NCBI GenBank assembly: GCA_963922205.1 | Contig: CAWUHX010000035.1 | Coordinates: 62,001-126,000, forward strand | Direction of reading: 5' to 3' | Source: Romanomermis culicivorax | Lineage: Eukaryota > Nematoda > Enoplea > Mermithida > Mermithidae | DNA: 64,000 nt | Shown: positions 21,901 to 36,900 of the stretch, one piece after another | How positions within the stretch are numbered: position 1 is the first letter of the stretch | Layout: every line of letters starts with the position of its first letter | Translations under genes and position numbers: made by a program | Notes under the pieces: model-generated | The model's database searches: none | Seen by the model: the letters and a program-made list of their open reading frames with translations, nothing else | What the model was told of the DNA's origin: nothing

Positions 21901-24900
21901 TTCCATTTTGTAATGCTGTAGTCATTAATATTATTATTCTTATTCTTGAACGCATTTTGCAGTGCACTGTTACTACTCACATGAACAAAAACCAAAGATG
22001 AAATTTTCTGAAATTCGTTCTAATTTCGTCATGCACAAAGAAATTAATGTTGAACAAAGCACCTATCAACAGTAGTATGCTTAAGCTGTTCTTCGATCAG
22101 AACTGCATTACTAGGTTTCAGCATCTGGACATTGTAATTAAAAGTACGATTTCAAAACGTTTCTTAACGTTATATCAATCATCAAGTAGGCAATCGTAAC
22201 ATCAGCAGAAAAGTTGAAACCTTAAATATTCTTCAAAAATGTTAAATATTAATAGTTAGAGACGAAATAGAACTACAGATGCACTAGAGCAATTAAATGT
22301 CGATTCAGTAATGGTTACTAAACTTCAGAAGAATCACACTTTGGTCAAGCCCAGACAAATAATGATACTAATGCTTAAAACCGGCGCGGAACCGGCCAAA
22401 AAATTCTGAGGGTTTGAGCTTGTAAAACGCAAATTCGGCTCATTAGGCATAAAAAATAACTAGCAGTCATCCCATCTATGCAAAATTGTGCGGACGGAAG
22501 GACGCCAACATCGGAAGAAAGTTTGATAGTGATTCATTCTTCTTTCATACATACATGCACATAGGGGGAGGTAAGGGGTAAACCGACTTACCTGAATCCC
22601 TGGCCACCCCCTCTGCCCCAAAAAATTGTCAAACACCCCTCTGAACTTTTTCCAAGACAACTTTTTTGATGATTTTTGTGCATATTTTGTATGAAAAATA
22701 AGCTTGCAGAACTTTTTTTTTGTTTTCTGCTCACCCACCCCCTATCCCCCTGGATAAAAAGTCAAAGGACCCTTACTCTGGAAAATTCTCGCCATGCATG
22801 CATCCTTTCATACATTGGGTTCTTTTGTGTGCACGTCCGCCCGTTCGTTCATTGTTATTGTGGTGACTTTGCCAGTAAAACGGGGATGCCGCATATTATT
22901 TACATATTATTATTTTATTTATCGCTTGCCTCGTGTGTGGATGTGGGAGCCGACTTTTAAAAGGAATAAGACTCTCATCTGATTCTAATTAAATCAGTTC
23001 ATTCTTACATTATGCATTTGATTAGTTGACCGATAAGTAAATATTCAGTAGTTAGTTTGACGGTAATACATTTAGGAATCGCTAAATTCGCATCCTGTTT
23101 CGATAAACGTACACATCTTTTCATTGTATATGGAGACTGGAACAATTTGTGAAAACGACAATTTTTGATTTTTCACCACAATTTTGTGATATTCTTAACT
23201 TTCTTCTCGAATTTTTTTCGAAAATTTATCCTTTTCAGTTATTAGCACTGTGCTAAAAAGCCTGCTATATACGTTACATCAAATTTGGCATACTAAACCA
23301 ATTTTAAAGAAAGTGAGAATCCTACTTAAAAGCGTTGTGTAAACGACTTTAACAGTGAGTCTGTCTTCGATTAAGAAGCATAAAAAATATTATATAAAGT
23401 TTTGTTTACTTTGAAATGCAAAAAGTAACTTTTCCTGAAAAATCGCAAAGTTTCTAGAAGACAGTTTTTACCAGTGCTGTCGGATCCAACGATTCCAGAG
23501 TAAAATACGGACCGAACAAATACAGGATCTGGATTCAACTCCAATATGTGGCTGGATCTTCGGAAATTCAAGAGAGACGCAGCAAAAGCAGGTCAATTTT
23601 TTAAATCTATCCACTGAAAAGCTTTTTCACTTCTCACTAAAAACGAGAAGAAAAAACATAAAAAGCTATACTTTTCCTACAGTACTTCCTGAGATACTGC
23701 AGTTTAAAAAAGTAACATATCGAATATACGAAGGTGAAAATAACACGGATATCCTGATATGGAAATTTTTCCAGCGTACATCACTAATAGTGACTGAAGG
23801 TGATGTTTATAGACTGCTGAAGAACTGTTGCACTGTGTCAGCCTTTACCAATAGGAAGTTCGTTTGAGTGACCTACAGTAATTGATTGGGTACAACACAA
23901 TAGACCTCTTTAGTTATATTGCTGACGTCTTAAGACCTAAGCAGTGACCCAAACACAATTCAGGTTTTCCAGGCCCAACCTGAAAATCCTACTAATACGA
24001 TGTATAGGGTCATCTTTTTCGGCAAGGCTGAACGGGAGTCTCGGAGGGAATGGAAGCATAAAAGTTTTCTGATGAGTGATGACAGAATGAGGGAAAGTTA
24101 TAGACACAAAAGTATCAATGGTTCGATGGCCTGGAAGGCTTTGTGGACTGAACGACAGAATTGGCTGAACGGACTAAACGGATGAAACAAATTTTTTCCA
24201 ACACTTGGACTGGGCTGTATGGACTGAACGGCTTCGTGGACTGAACGGATGGAACGAAATTACCAAGTTCAACGGCTTACTGGCGGGATGACCTGAACGT
24301 TCCCTCCATAATATTCCCTTATGACTGGCTGGACTCAACAAAAACGACACACATCTTTTTCTTCAATTCGCATACTGATTTTCGTTTTTTTGTTTTGTAT
24401 TATATTTTAATGCTTTGCATCAAATATTTATGAAATTTCGTCACGCTTTTTCTTATTTTTTTATCAAATACATTTCGTGATCTATTTGCAATTCTATCAT
24501 TTCTTTCGGTTTTATGTAAAATGCCCCAATTATTTTTTTCTAATTTCAGATTAATGTTTGTCTGCTTGATTTATGCATGTTTAGTCTTTTCCACTGTTTT
24601 TTACTTCTTTTTCTTTGAACACGATGTAGACTCATTTCTTTGATTCACTTCAACTACAAGAAACAAATAATTTTAACCAAGATAGTTTCTTCCAAAAATC
24701 GTTCTAATCTCTTATATCATTAAAAAATTACGAGTGATCAGACAAGTTGATTGTTTTCTTTACTAACCTGATCAAATTGTTAAAATTTTTCTAGTACTTC
24801 CAACAGGCACTTTCATATATGGTTATGGACTTTCATGAGACCTGCATTGATCGAGATTTAAAAATACTGAGTATTCAGTACTTACTGTAGCCATGTTAAT

Positions 24901-27900
24901 TTTGACTCTCATACAGAATGTTTTTCATGCCAAATCATATGGAAAACGAGCACATTCATCAAGGTTAAAAAAACGTGAACATGCAGTGTTTAATATAGCT
25001 GAATGATTTTGAACTTTCACATTAATATATCAAAAGATATTTTCAATTTGTTGTATGTTATCTGACGGTGTGAAATTACTCAGGAAGGTATCATAATCCT
25101 CTCGTGGAATCCTTGTAAATGGAAGAATAATGACAGAAATTTGTCTGACTTGTTAATCATTCACGCGATGACTCTGGATGTTTTTGCTCCATAATTTCTT
25201 ACTCATGATTTATTCCTTACCTGATTGTATCACATGCTATCCTGCTTACTATACTCCACTTATTCTGAAATAATTAATGCATATCAAATTAAGTTCAACA
25301 GGAAAAAATCAGTAAGCTTATTACTTTAGTCATTAAAGAAAATTTTTATGTGTTAGAATGATCAGACAAGTTGATTATTTTCTTTAACGAACTGATAGAT
25401 GGATGAAATTTCTCCAGTACTGCCGTCCTCAGTCTGCTGGAAAGTTGGGTTTTTTTCTCTACCAATCTTTTGACACATAAAAATTGCACGAAAAATGTGA
25501 AACACAAAATTATGTATGATATGCTTTCTTAACAAATTATAGAAGATCTCCAGCGAGCAACCTGCATATTGATTGAGGTTTGAAAATACTGTACTCACGA
25601 TATTTACCACAGTTGTGTGAATTTTAAATTTCTTTCAGAATGTTTGATCAACATTCAACAGATGACAATTTGTTGTACGTAATGAGGTCGACTTTCTCAG
25701 AAATGTGTCGTAAGAGTTACTTTTCTTATACAATGCTTGCAAATGGAAGATCTGAACTGAATTGAAAAATCTTTACACCAGGACCAGGAATTTTTTTATT
25801 CAAAAATTTCTGACGTGCTGCTTAATCTCATCAGTTTGCAGTAACACATGACATGTACTATGTGGGACGATTCTGTGAGATCCTGTCATTTCACCAGTCA
25901 GAATTTCTAGTTTGTTTAGAAGTTAATGTTGTCAAAAACTGCGAAATTTCCGGAATGTTTCGAAAAATTTTTTGAATTTTTAGTCGTAAAATATGAAATT
26001 TCTCAATGTTTTATTCGTAAAATTTGAGATTTTTGAATCTTTTCCGATAAAATTTCGAATTTTTGGTCGAAAAATATAAAGTATTCAACATTATCCTGCA
26101 AGATTTTCAAAAATGTTGGTCGAAAAACGAAGAATTTTAGATATTTTGATAAAAAAAATCTGAAGTTCCGAGATTTTTCACCAAATTTTCGTATTTCGGT
26201 TGATAAATATGAGATTTTTTTAATTTTTCATGGAAAATTTGGAGTTTTTTTATTCTTGAAATTCTTCTCCAATGTTTTCGGATTTATAGTTCAAAAATTT
26301 GAAAGTTAATGTTAGTTGAGAGGTGTGTCTCCAACATACATGTATTTAGGGGGGAGTGCTATGGGAACCCCCCCCCCCAGAAATCGTCGGCCATATGGCT
26401 AGCCATTGCGCAACAGCCCGCAGGATTTTCCAATCCTATGGCTAGCCCCCATACTTTCGGTCGGAAAAATACTGAAAAATGTTAATTTTTTGATGAAAAA
26501 TGTCAATTTTTTGATGAAAAATGTCAATTTTTGAACAAAAAATGGTCGAAAATGTAAATTTTCTGGGCGCTTCGCGCCACGAATACATTTTTTCGGTCTT
26601 TTAGAACAAAATTAATATTTTTTGAACAATTTTTCGGACTTTTTTTGGGGAAAAATCGATTTTTTCCCTTGAGAGATCGCTCCCCCCAAAATTTTGGGAA
26701 TTACTGACCCCCGGCCCAAAAAAGTCGTCCAACCCCCCCAGACCTCGGAGCTCCGTTACATGTATGGTCCCCAATACAGAGAAACTCAAAACGGCGTTTC
26801 TCAAAACAGCGATTCTCATTACAGCGAAGTCTGTTTGTGTTGGTTATGTATTCACAGCTACACATAACCTTTTTTCATAGAGAAACGCTCGTTCAGTCCA
26901 AAAGGCCCGTTTAGTCCTCTTAGCGTGCTGAAAAATTAGTCCGTTCAGATCATTTCCTCGGAGTACTAGTAGGATTAACGGGTTGGTCCGTTTCTCAGGT
27001 ATAACTTTTTTCCCTGACCCTGCACAAGGCTGTGCAGCAGCAAAAAACGGACCGACAGGACACTTGCATTGTTATGCTAATTTTATTAACAATATTGCGT
27101 TTTCCATTAATAAAATATTGAGGGCTTTATGTTAAAGTTTTTCGTTTTTTAATTAATCAGCTTTATACGCTTTATAAATTCGATGTGATTCTTGGTTACT
27201 AGTGAAGACATAATAGTCATCTGTTCAGTAAGTAAACAATTGAAAAATTGTGGTTACATTGATGAAACTAATGCTGTTACAAGTTTTTGATAGCTGGAAA
27301 AACTAATTCTATGAATGGTTTTCTAATTTTCTAATTTTGGTTGTCTGCATAAATGTATCAAAAATTGTTGATTTCTAGTTGAATATTTTTGTAAATTATT
27401 GGCGGCACTATCTAGCGAATTGTAAACATCAGAACAGCACCCTGGTTAGGATGAACAGTTCACTAAAATAACTTTGACGGATTGACTGGTGCGAATTTTT
27501 CAAAGTTTAATGCTGAATGATGATCTCAGCAGAATCGAAATTTTTTTTCTTTTTTCTGCAATCCAACTTGAAAGAATTGACACCTTATTAAAAAGAATTA
27601 TTGGCGATGATTAAAATCGTGATCGAGATAAAGTGACAATTTCATGATTGCACCAATTTTCCTTTAACACCAGATTGTCAAACAAAGTCAGTTACAACTA
27701 CTACTGGATCGACAGGCTAAAAAACAAGTTTCCAACTTACTGTGCGTGGAGATCTTTTTCTTGTACTTTATTTTGTTGCTGAGATACGTTTCCATCATGC
27801 GCTATGCTCGTAAAATTGATACCGCTACGTTTACGATGTTTCTGTGCCATCGATTTACGTTGTGTTCTTGGCGGCAGCGACGCAGCTTGCATCGCCACCG

Positions 27901-30900
27901 TCACAACAACGTTGCTTTCGCTACTTTCTTTACTGATGCTGCTTTCGTCGTCCGAATCGTGAGCCGGAGCACCGGCCGCGGCTAACGCCTCCGCTTCCAT
28001 CGCTACTGAATCGCACGATGTCGACCAAGATAAAGACGGCAAATAAAACGATGATGCAGGAGGGGCACCACCACACGTCGTTGAGGGCATATCATAAGAG
28101 GCTTCCACGTTCGACAGTACGACAGACGCGTCGGTGGCGCCCGAATCCGATTGGCCACCGATAGCCGAGATTAAACGATATAAAATAGCAAACAACCAAC
28201 CGACAATGGGTAGACCGGAAAGTAAAGGTGACGATTGGTTGTCGTCCGAAGAGGCAGAGCTGAACTGGCGACCGGTACCAGTAGGAGCCGACCTCGACGA
28301 TAATTGGTCGGACTGTTGTCTGAAAAAATTCGAGATTCTCTTTTTTTAAAAAGATTGCCAAAAGTGTTAAAACGCAGATTTAACTGAAGGTTGAGTTTTT
28401 GATGCGAAGCTCAGGAACTTCCACAAACAAGATTTAGTCTTCAGTGGAATCCTGTTTATATGTCGAAACAATAATAATGTGTCTAAATGGGTAACAAATA
28501 TTGACTATGTTTTTATTTATTTCGGGGATAACAATTTCCAAATTCAAAAATCAACCTGCATCTAAGTCGATGGAATGCTTTCCTCATATTACAGAAAAAT
28601 AATGAACAGCATTTTCAGCCGAGTATTTCTAATCAAAAATGAAGTATTAGCTGCTAGTTTATTAAATGACGTTACTATCCCATAAGCGTGTGTTTATTCG
28701 TTCACAACAGGTTGACTTTTCAGAAGAACTTTGAAGTCAAAATAAACGACTCAATGAGACTACCATTAAATGATGAATAAAGCGATAAAAATTTAATATA
28801 TTTAATGAAACTGAATTTTTTCTTTACCTGAACGTCAAGCTGTTGGATCGTTTACGATGCGAAAGTAAAGAACCGTTTTCATTGGATTTCAGCGCCGTCG
28901 TATTATGCAGAGTAGCAGCAAAATTTTTACCACCGTAAAAATTATGATTACTATTAGTATGATGACCACCGTTGAAAGCATTATTATGGCATTCAGACAC
29001 AGTAGTAAAACCGCCATTATGATTATTATTGGTCGCGAATTGATTTATATTGTTACCGCTAAAATTGTTCAAATTCTGATGATTTTTGGTCAATCGCGAC
29101 GACGTTGCCACGTTGTTACTACCATTGTTGGAGCTATTATTTCCCGTATTTTGTTGTTGCTGCTGACCAGACGCGAATGAAGAGCTGAAAAAATTAGCAA
29201 AAAAGGGCGATGTACAAGGCGACGCGACGGCTGTCGTTGCGAACGACGCCGAAGCGTTATACAGAGCGGACGAAACGCTAGGGCATCGCGTTAAATCGCT
29301 TGAGATTACGTCCTCCGACGTTAAGCCTGACGTTATATCTGAAACAGTTAAATGTAAAATTTCAGGATCCTCAAAAACAACGAACGAATTGGAGAGGGCA
29401 AAAATAAAAATTTAAAATTGTAAAAGTAAACAAAATAAGGCAAAACGATAATTTAATTTTCGATTCTAGCATCGTATCTCAAATTAGTCATCAATGTCCC
29501 AAGAACAACGAGTGCGAAAATTAATTAGCAGAAGCTTAAAATATTTTTCGCACACGTTCCAGCAATGCTTACACTATTAGTCGGGGATAGCTCAAAAACC
29601 GCTCATTCAACCGAGAAATCTCTAATGAACCAATCAATTATGGTATAAGTTTTGCATAATTTATTATCGAAAAATCTCATCAAAAAAACTACAGGTAATT
29701 TATTTCGTAGAAGACATTAATTAACATATCTGCACAGACAAGCCTTCTAAAATATCAAATGGGTAAATACTGAACGTGTACGAAAAGCTGTCAAGCTTTC
29801 CGAGAAATTCAGATAATTAGTGGGACTTTCCTATATTTTACGCCTAATGGTACAATTATCGATTTCTATATGTGGACAAATTGATTCTTTCAATTTTGCG
29901 ATTCGATTCAGAAAAAAATTGTTTTAGCGTCAACAATGCGGGACTTGGGCTCAATTTTCCAAAACTTTTCAAATAATTTGTCAAACAAAAAATCTATGTG
30001 TGATCAATCTTCCCATGCGGTTATCAGAAAAAATGTCATAAGTCGAGTGAAGCAAAATTGTAATATCTTACATTTTTGTTGATCAAGATCTGACGTCCCG
30101 TCTATAACCCTGTGCTGCTGTTCAACCGGTAAAGCTTCGCGTAATAATTGCGCGTAAATTTCGTTCTCTTTGGCTACTTCTCTCTGTTTTCGCTGAAAAA
30201 TATGAAACGAGTGAGCGGCATTTGGCGTGAGTTTGATAAAAGAGGAATCATTCTGAGTGGTGTTAATCGAGTGATCTAATATTCTCTTGAAAAAAATTAA
30301 TAATCAAAGAGATCAGATAATCCAACATAAAAAAGCAAGAGGCAGAAAAAACTCGTAAATTGTTTACCCATCGTAATCTGTAACTGACGTATGTTTTTAC
30401 ACCGAAACCGAGAGTAACCACCGGATAACCGATGCTAGAATAAAATAAAAATAAGAACATGATGCGGCGACCCAAGATCCTGAAGAAGTTATTTCGGTAA
30501 TTTTGGTAACCAACAAACCAACAAAAAAATGTTCAAAAACACTGAGGGCTAAAACAGGAATAACATAGAGTAAGAGAACAAATGCGTGATTTTCTCTCGA
30601 GAAAAAATGATTTCTGGAGAAATTCCAGCACACCATCGCATGAATGATGAGTGATAATGGCAGAAAACCAAAATTCTCAAAAAACATCACAAAATTAAAA
30701 AACTAGCACAATGTCGATAGGTTGTCGGCTCAATTATCTCCTCTATATAATTTTCAGGCAAAACTCACCAGTGCGCCGCGAACGGTCGACACAAGTCTAA
30801 CGTAAAGGGTAATGATTTAAGTTCTTTTAATCGCACCGATGCTTCAACGTAGATGAACAGTAACCAAAGAGTAACAGTTGGGAGGCAGATACCTCGATCT

Positions 30901-33900
30901 GAAGATGAAGCAATAATAATGTAAACAAGAACTATGGACTAACTAAAGTACTATGAAACCTACAATCTAAATAATAGGCTCATTATACTGGTGTGGCGAG
31001 TGATTCCTATGATGTTCTACGTTCTTTCTTGCTCTGTGTTTTCGACCGGAAAATTGATAATTTCCTTGATTTCTAGCCTACTGAAGAATAGGACACAATT
31101 GAACTTCGGAACGTGCCCCGTACAATTCACCCACAGACTTCTACAGAATGATGAAGCTTCAAAGAGTTACTCCAGTAATTTGACTTATAACACAATTTTC
31201 TACCATGCATATTTTTCATTTTTTCGCATGCCCGTTTAGCATTGATTTTATTGCTTGATTTTGTATTCTAACAGATCAGAGTGCCCCATGGGGAGGGGTG
31301 TGAGGGGGGTATTACCCCCACCTAAGGTCCTTAAAATCGATCACTGGCTGCCTAATTTTCAGACAAAATGACGTATTTAGTCGACATTAGGCTATACTAC
31401 CCCGCAAATTTTCAATTTTACTTCTACCTGAAAAATCTGACCTTGGGGACCTCTGTAACAGATGCTACATAAAAAAAGTATTGCAGCAGTTTTTTACATG
31501 ACACTGAACACAAATTTAGGACATCCATATTTTTTCGCCAAAAATTAGACGCGTGTTTGCAAAGGACAGAAATCAGACCGAGTCATAGCTCGGCGAATTC
31601 AATTAAATGACATAACTTGCGTATAATTCATATAAGTTTTGAAATTTTATAATTGGATTCAATTTTCCTCTTAATCTACATGATTACGAGAATTGACGCA
31701 TTTAGTTTTGGATATGTAGTTGCACTAGTAATCATGTCATCAGTATGCTATGTATTAGGCATTCAAGAGGTAGTGAATTTCGATTTATTCGAGTTCGGAT
31801 AGTGCTACTTCATTTATTCGGCTTTGGGTATTGATGTTAAATTTACTCGGACTCGAGCAATGCAACAAGGGTAGGCGAGATGATATGAATTTAATTTCTG
31901 AACTTTCTAAAATGCTGGAAAATGAGTCTTCTTCTAGATTTAAATCTCCAACGGTTTGCATTTTTGCATGAATTTGGTCACATCAGGGGGCGGTGGAGGG
32001 GGGCCGCCCCCCTTGGCAATGAAAATTTTTTTACTGAAAACGTATATATATATATATACACACACACATACTGATTGCTAAAAATTCTTACACCCTATTT
32101 GCTGATAGACATATATACATCTGTATCAGACATGCACGGCAAGAATTTTCCAGTGGGAGGATCCATGGACCTTTTTCCAGGGCAAAAGTTCAGGGGGGGT
32201 GTTTGACGATTTTTTTTCGGTCAGGGTCTGAGGTATGGGTTTATCCCCCCCTATCCGCCCTATGTGCGCTTATGAGCGAAATGATAACGAATTTACAGAG
32301 TTGTGCAATATGATTTGCGGTCATCGAAATGTGGGAATGGCAATTGCTCAAACAATTGCACTATACAAATGATGTGAGAGACTTTTTCGATTCAGTCGAA
32401 TTTATAGAACTGAACTGGCAGAACAGTGCTTTTCTCGTCTTTTTCTCCTAAAAATACGTACCATACATTTTTAAATATTCATTTACAAATGCAGTCAAAT
32501 CTTACGATGAACTTAAATACAACAGTGATGCATACATATAACGGGGCCTCGAGGTCTGGGGGGGGGGGGGTCGGGCCACTTTTTTGGGGCTGGGGGTCAG
32601 TAATTCCCAAAATTTTGGGGGGAGGAGTCTCTAAGTAAAAAAAATTTGATTTTTTCAAGAAAAATCTGAAAAATAATTCAAAAAATAGTAATTTTTTTCT
32701 AAAAAGACCGAGAAAAATGTATTCGTGGCGCGAAGCACCGAGAAAATGGACGTTTTTGACAATTTTTTTTTCAAAAATTGACATTTTTCATCGAAAAATT
32801 AACATTTTTCAGTATTTTTCCGACCAAAAGTACGGCGTTCCTACGGCTACCATATGGCTAGCCATAGGATTGGAAAATCCTGGGGGGGGGCGGTCGCCCA
32901 ATGGCTAGCAATATGGTCGACGATTTCTGGGAAGGGGGTTCCCATAGCACTTCCCCCCCCCAATTACATGTGTGCAGTGATGGTATGCCTACTGAGAAAA
33001 TCGACGACATTGACATCTGCCGCTCGTATTCTTTCACTAACAAATATAGTGAAGATCATCCTCAAATATTGACCGAAGGATTCAAATAAATGATAAAAGA
33101 CCATCAACTTCATGAACGGTTGGTCAAATGTATAATTTTAACTGTCTCGAAATTTTTTTGCATCTCGTTTCACCATACAGTACGATACTACATAAACGTA
33201 TTGTTTTCTTTATGAAACACTTCAATTCACGAAAACACTAACGAAAATGTCAGCATAGTGAACAAGAGAGCTTTGGATGATATGTTGGTTATGTTTGAAC
33301 TATAAAAAGCTTTGGAAAAACGATATAGTCATTTAGTTTATTTATTGCTAAATTTTGAAAATTTCCAAAGTTTGACGCTAAAATAAATTCGAATAGCACA
33401 ACGCGGACAAAAGCCACGAGGGAGGATTTCTCAGCCGATATGTTGACACTCTCATTGAAAGGCAACTAGGAAGGATTGGGTAGCAAATCCGCTACCTACT
33501 GCACATCCACTGCAGCTTAGATGGACGTTTTTCATTCTTTACCTGTACTAATCCGGGTGATGAAAATATTGTTTTCGTTTTGTTTTTTTTTAATTTTTTC
33601 AAAGACTTTTTTCAATTATTCTATCATTTTGAGTTCAAAATTAAAAAAAAAACTATTGTTGAATATACCTCCCGAGTAGACCGAGGACCGATTATTTTCA
33701 GCAAACGTGGATCCATGGCGATTGTCCCATTTCTAATCTAAAGTTCTTGGGCCCTGAGCCAAGAACAACAAATCACTGCATCTCATCGGGGTACGTCGTG
33801 ACACTCATTTGACAGAGTACAATTTCTTGCATTTAGTTCTGAAAATACGGGGGAAATTGAAAATTTTGATGCACATGGTTGCAACCGCATATTTCCCAAT

Positions 33901-36900
33901 TTTTTACGAATGGAATTTTGAATTTTCACGATACATGCGCCATGTAATTGATAAAAAATTAATTGAGCCAGATAATTTGTAAATGCATACTGTATATTCT
34001 TCCATAATGAAATCCTGTCTAGGTTATTCAACGGAAAAAGTAAACGTAACGTGTTACTTATATACCTCAGCGGAAAGTAGCGGATGTGCTCTAGGTAGCG
34101 GTTGTGCACTAGGTAGCGGATGTGCACTAGTTAGCGGATCTGGCACCGACCCATAAGCAAGTAGTAGTATATTTAAGAAGTTTTCAAGCTTGAAATATTA
34201 TATGAACTTCGCATCAAAGTGAACGATACTCTTCAGGCATTAAAATAATTGAGAAAAACGTAAACATTTGGTATGAAAAAAACGCTATTTGTATATGGAT
34301 TGTGTTTATTATCGCAATGCATCTCATATGATGAAATATTTAAATTTATCCTTTTTCGCATTTGAGTCTGCTGAAAAATTGTTCGACAAAATTAATTTGC
34401 TAAAACGCAATTACTAATATTCATAAGTAAACATTACAATTGGTAAATTGATCTTCGAGAGTCGTTCTAAAAATCTCATAATAAACCTGAATAAATCATG
34501 AAAAATTGTCAAAAGTATTCAGATTCGGGTAGCTGAAAATGGTTCGGGCATCGATATTCGGGTTAGGGTATCCGTTGCATCCCCGTATCTATAAATGTAT
34601 CGAACGCACGATTATTCTTCCCGTCCGAATAAAATTTATATCGAAATACTTTCTATTATTAAATAGGAATCGATTCGATTCTCATTTTTCATGTTTAGTT
34701 TTAAGACTTGCTGAGTCGACTTTCCATTGCTTTGGGGAAGGCATCGTGAAAAGTTGTGCTTCTGGGTGAAAATATATGTATATAAGCCACTAAGACAACA
34801 AAACGTGTCTTTTCAATGAGGGATACGCTTCTATATGAGTTAGCTGCTTTCGGGCTGAGATATTACGCAACGTACCTACCGTCGTCTGGCTCATGTCGTT
34901 TTAGTCTGGGATAGAGGCTAAGGAGGCAAGATAAGCAGCCAATGCGAGAAAAAAAGGAAAATTTATAGCTATAAGTGGAATATAGTTTTCTGCTGCAGGA
35001 GTCGGCTCGTTCCGGTAAAAGCCCCTCCTCTCTATCCTTTATACTCCGAATAATTCTGATAAATTATTCAAAATGTAGCATGGGACGGCTAGAAGCGAAA
35101 AAATAAAAAATACCTACATATGGGCGCATTCGACGTTCTTTCTTTAAAATTTGATTTTTGCCCACGAGGAAGTCATATATGTACGAAACTATTTACTAAT
35201 ATTGGAAATACTAAAACAACAGAGCAGAAAATTTATTAGCTACCAGAAACAACAAAAATTTTATTTTATGAAACATGTAACAAAAAAAATTATTTTCAAA
35301 TTTTTCCAGTCCTCTCAAATCACACTGACACGTAGGTGGGAACATACATGTAACAGGGCCTCGAGGTCTGGGGTGAGGGTCAGGCAACTTTTGAGGGATG
35401 GGGGTCAGGCGACTTTTGAGGGGTGGGAGTCAGGCGACTTTTTAGGGCCGGGGTCATTGATTTATGGGGGAGGGGCTTTTGAAGGAAAAAATCAATTTTT
35501 TTTCACTCAAAAGTTCGAAAAACTGCTCAAGGCGCGAGGCGCCAGAAAATTAACAGTTTAGACCATTTTTTGTTGAAAAAATTGACATTTTTCATCAAAA
35601 ATTTACATTTTTCATCAAAAATTTACATTTTTCAGTATTTTCCGACGAAAAATATGGGTATCCCTAAGACTACCATACGGCTAGCCATAGGATTGGAAAA
35701 TCCAGAGGTCACCCAATGGCTAGCCATATGGCCGACGATTTATGGGGGAATTCGTATACCACTTATCCCCAACTACAGGTATGGGTGTGGATAACCAAAA
35801 TTTCTTCTGCTATTGGTTCAGGACCATACATGTAATTGGGGGGGGGGGGGGAAGTGCTATGGGAACCCCCCCAGAAATCGTCGACCATATGGCTAGCCAT
35901 TGGGCGACCCCCCCCCCCCCAGGATTTTCCAATCCTATGGCTAGCCATATGGTAGCCGCTTGAACAAAAAATGGTCAAAAACGTCAATTTTCTCGGCGCT
36001 TCGCGCCATAAGTACATATTTTATCATTTTTTAGACAAAAATTACTACTTTTTAAACCGTTTTTTCGAACATTTTTCATGGAAAAAATCGAATTTTTTTT
36101 TCCTTCAGGGACCCCTCCCCCCAAAATTTTGGGAATTACTGACCCCCGGCCCCAAAAAAGTGCTCCAACCCCCCCCCCCCAGACCTCGGAGCTCCGTTAC
36201 ATGTATGTTCAGGACGTTCAGTTTCAATGCATGAAAAACATTAAATACTTGAAAAAAACATTTTTAATTGGAAAATTCACAAAGAAATGTAATTATTAGA
36301 GATGTATCGGGTCCAAAATTTTAAGAATATCGAGTTCGGGTCCGGGTCCAACATTTTAGGAATATCGGGTACGGGTCCGGGTCCAAAATTTTGAGAATGT
36401 CGGGTCCGGGTCCAGCAAAATAGTCGGGTAATTTCGGGTCTCATTTCGGGTCCAGGTCCATTATATTTTTCAACATGCTATAATGTGTGACATTATTCAG
36501 AAACGATTTCTGAGAGATTTGACCTACATGTTTTGAAATATAAATCTTCAAATATTCATTATATGCAGAAGGTATGAAAGAAATTTTCTGACATTTTACC
36601 CTCTAAAGTGTCAAAAATGAAGTCGAAATAACCTGAAAGAGTCATTTGAAGCTTCTTTTGGCACCCTCCTATAAGGTGCCACAGAATTTTTCCTCTATTT
36701 CTGTAGCCACTAGTACCCAAAACATTGTATTAAAATTTAAACAAGGTCTGTGTACCCTTTTGGGAGCTGTAGATGTCTGCACATCTTGAAAATTGATACA
36801 AAAATGCTGTTTGCTGCCGCTAAATAAATAACATTAAAAACTTTCATTGGGATAGCTCTAGCGTTTTCATGTAAAAAACGTCAGCATGGCTCAACTTCTC

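Noticed and set aside
28092-28361. 89-codon minus-strand frame over MACO1 exon 8
   Set aside because: Off-frame reading of exon 8; splice phase requires the Ser/Ala-rich frame.
31740-34590. Possible hAT element between TTATTCGG-type motifs and GGGTATCCGTTGCATCCCCG
   Set aside because: The right end looks like a hAT terminus, but I found no matching left end or duplication.
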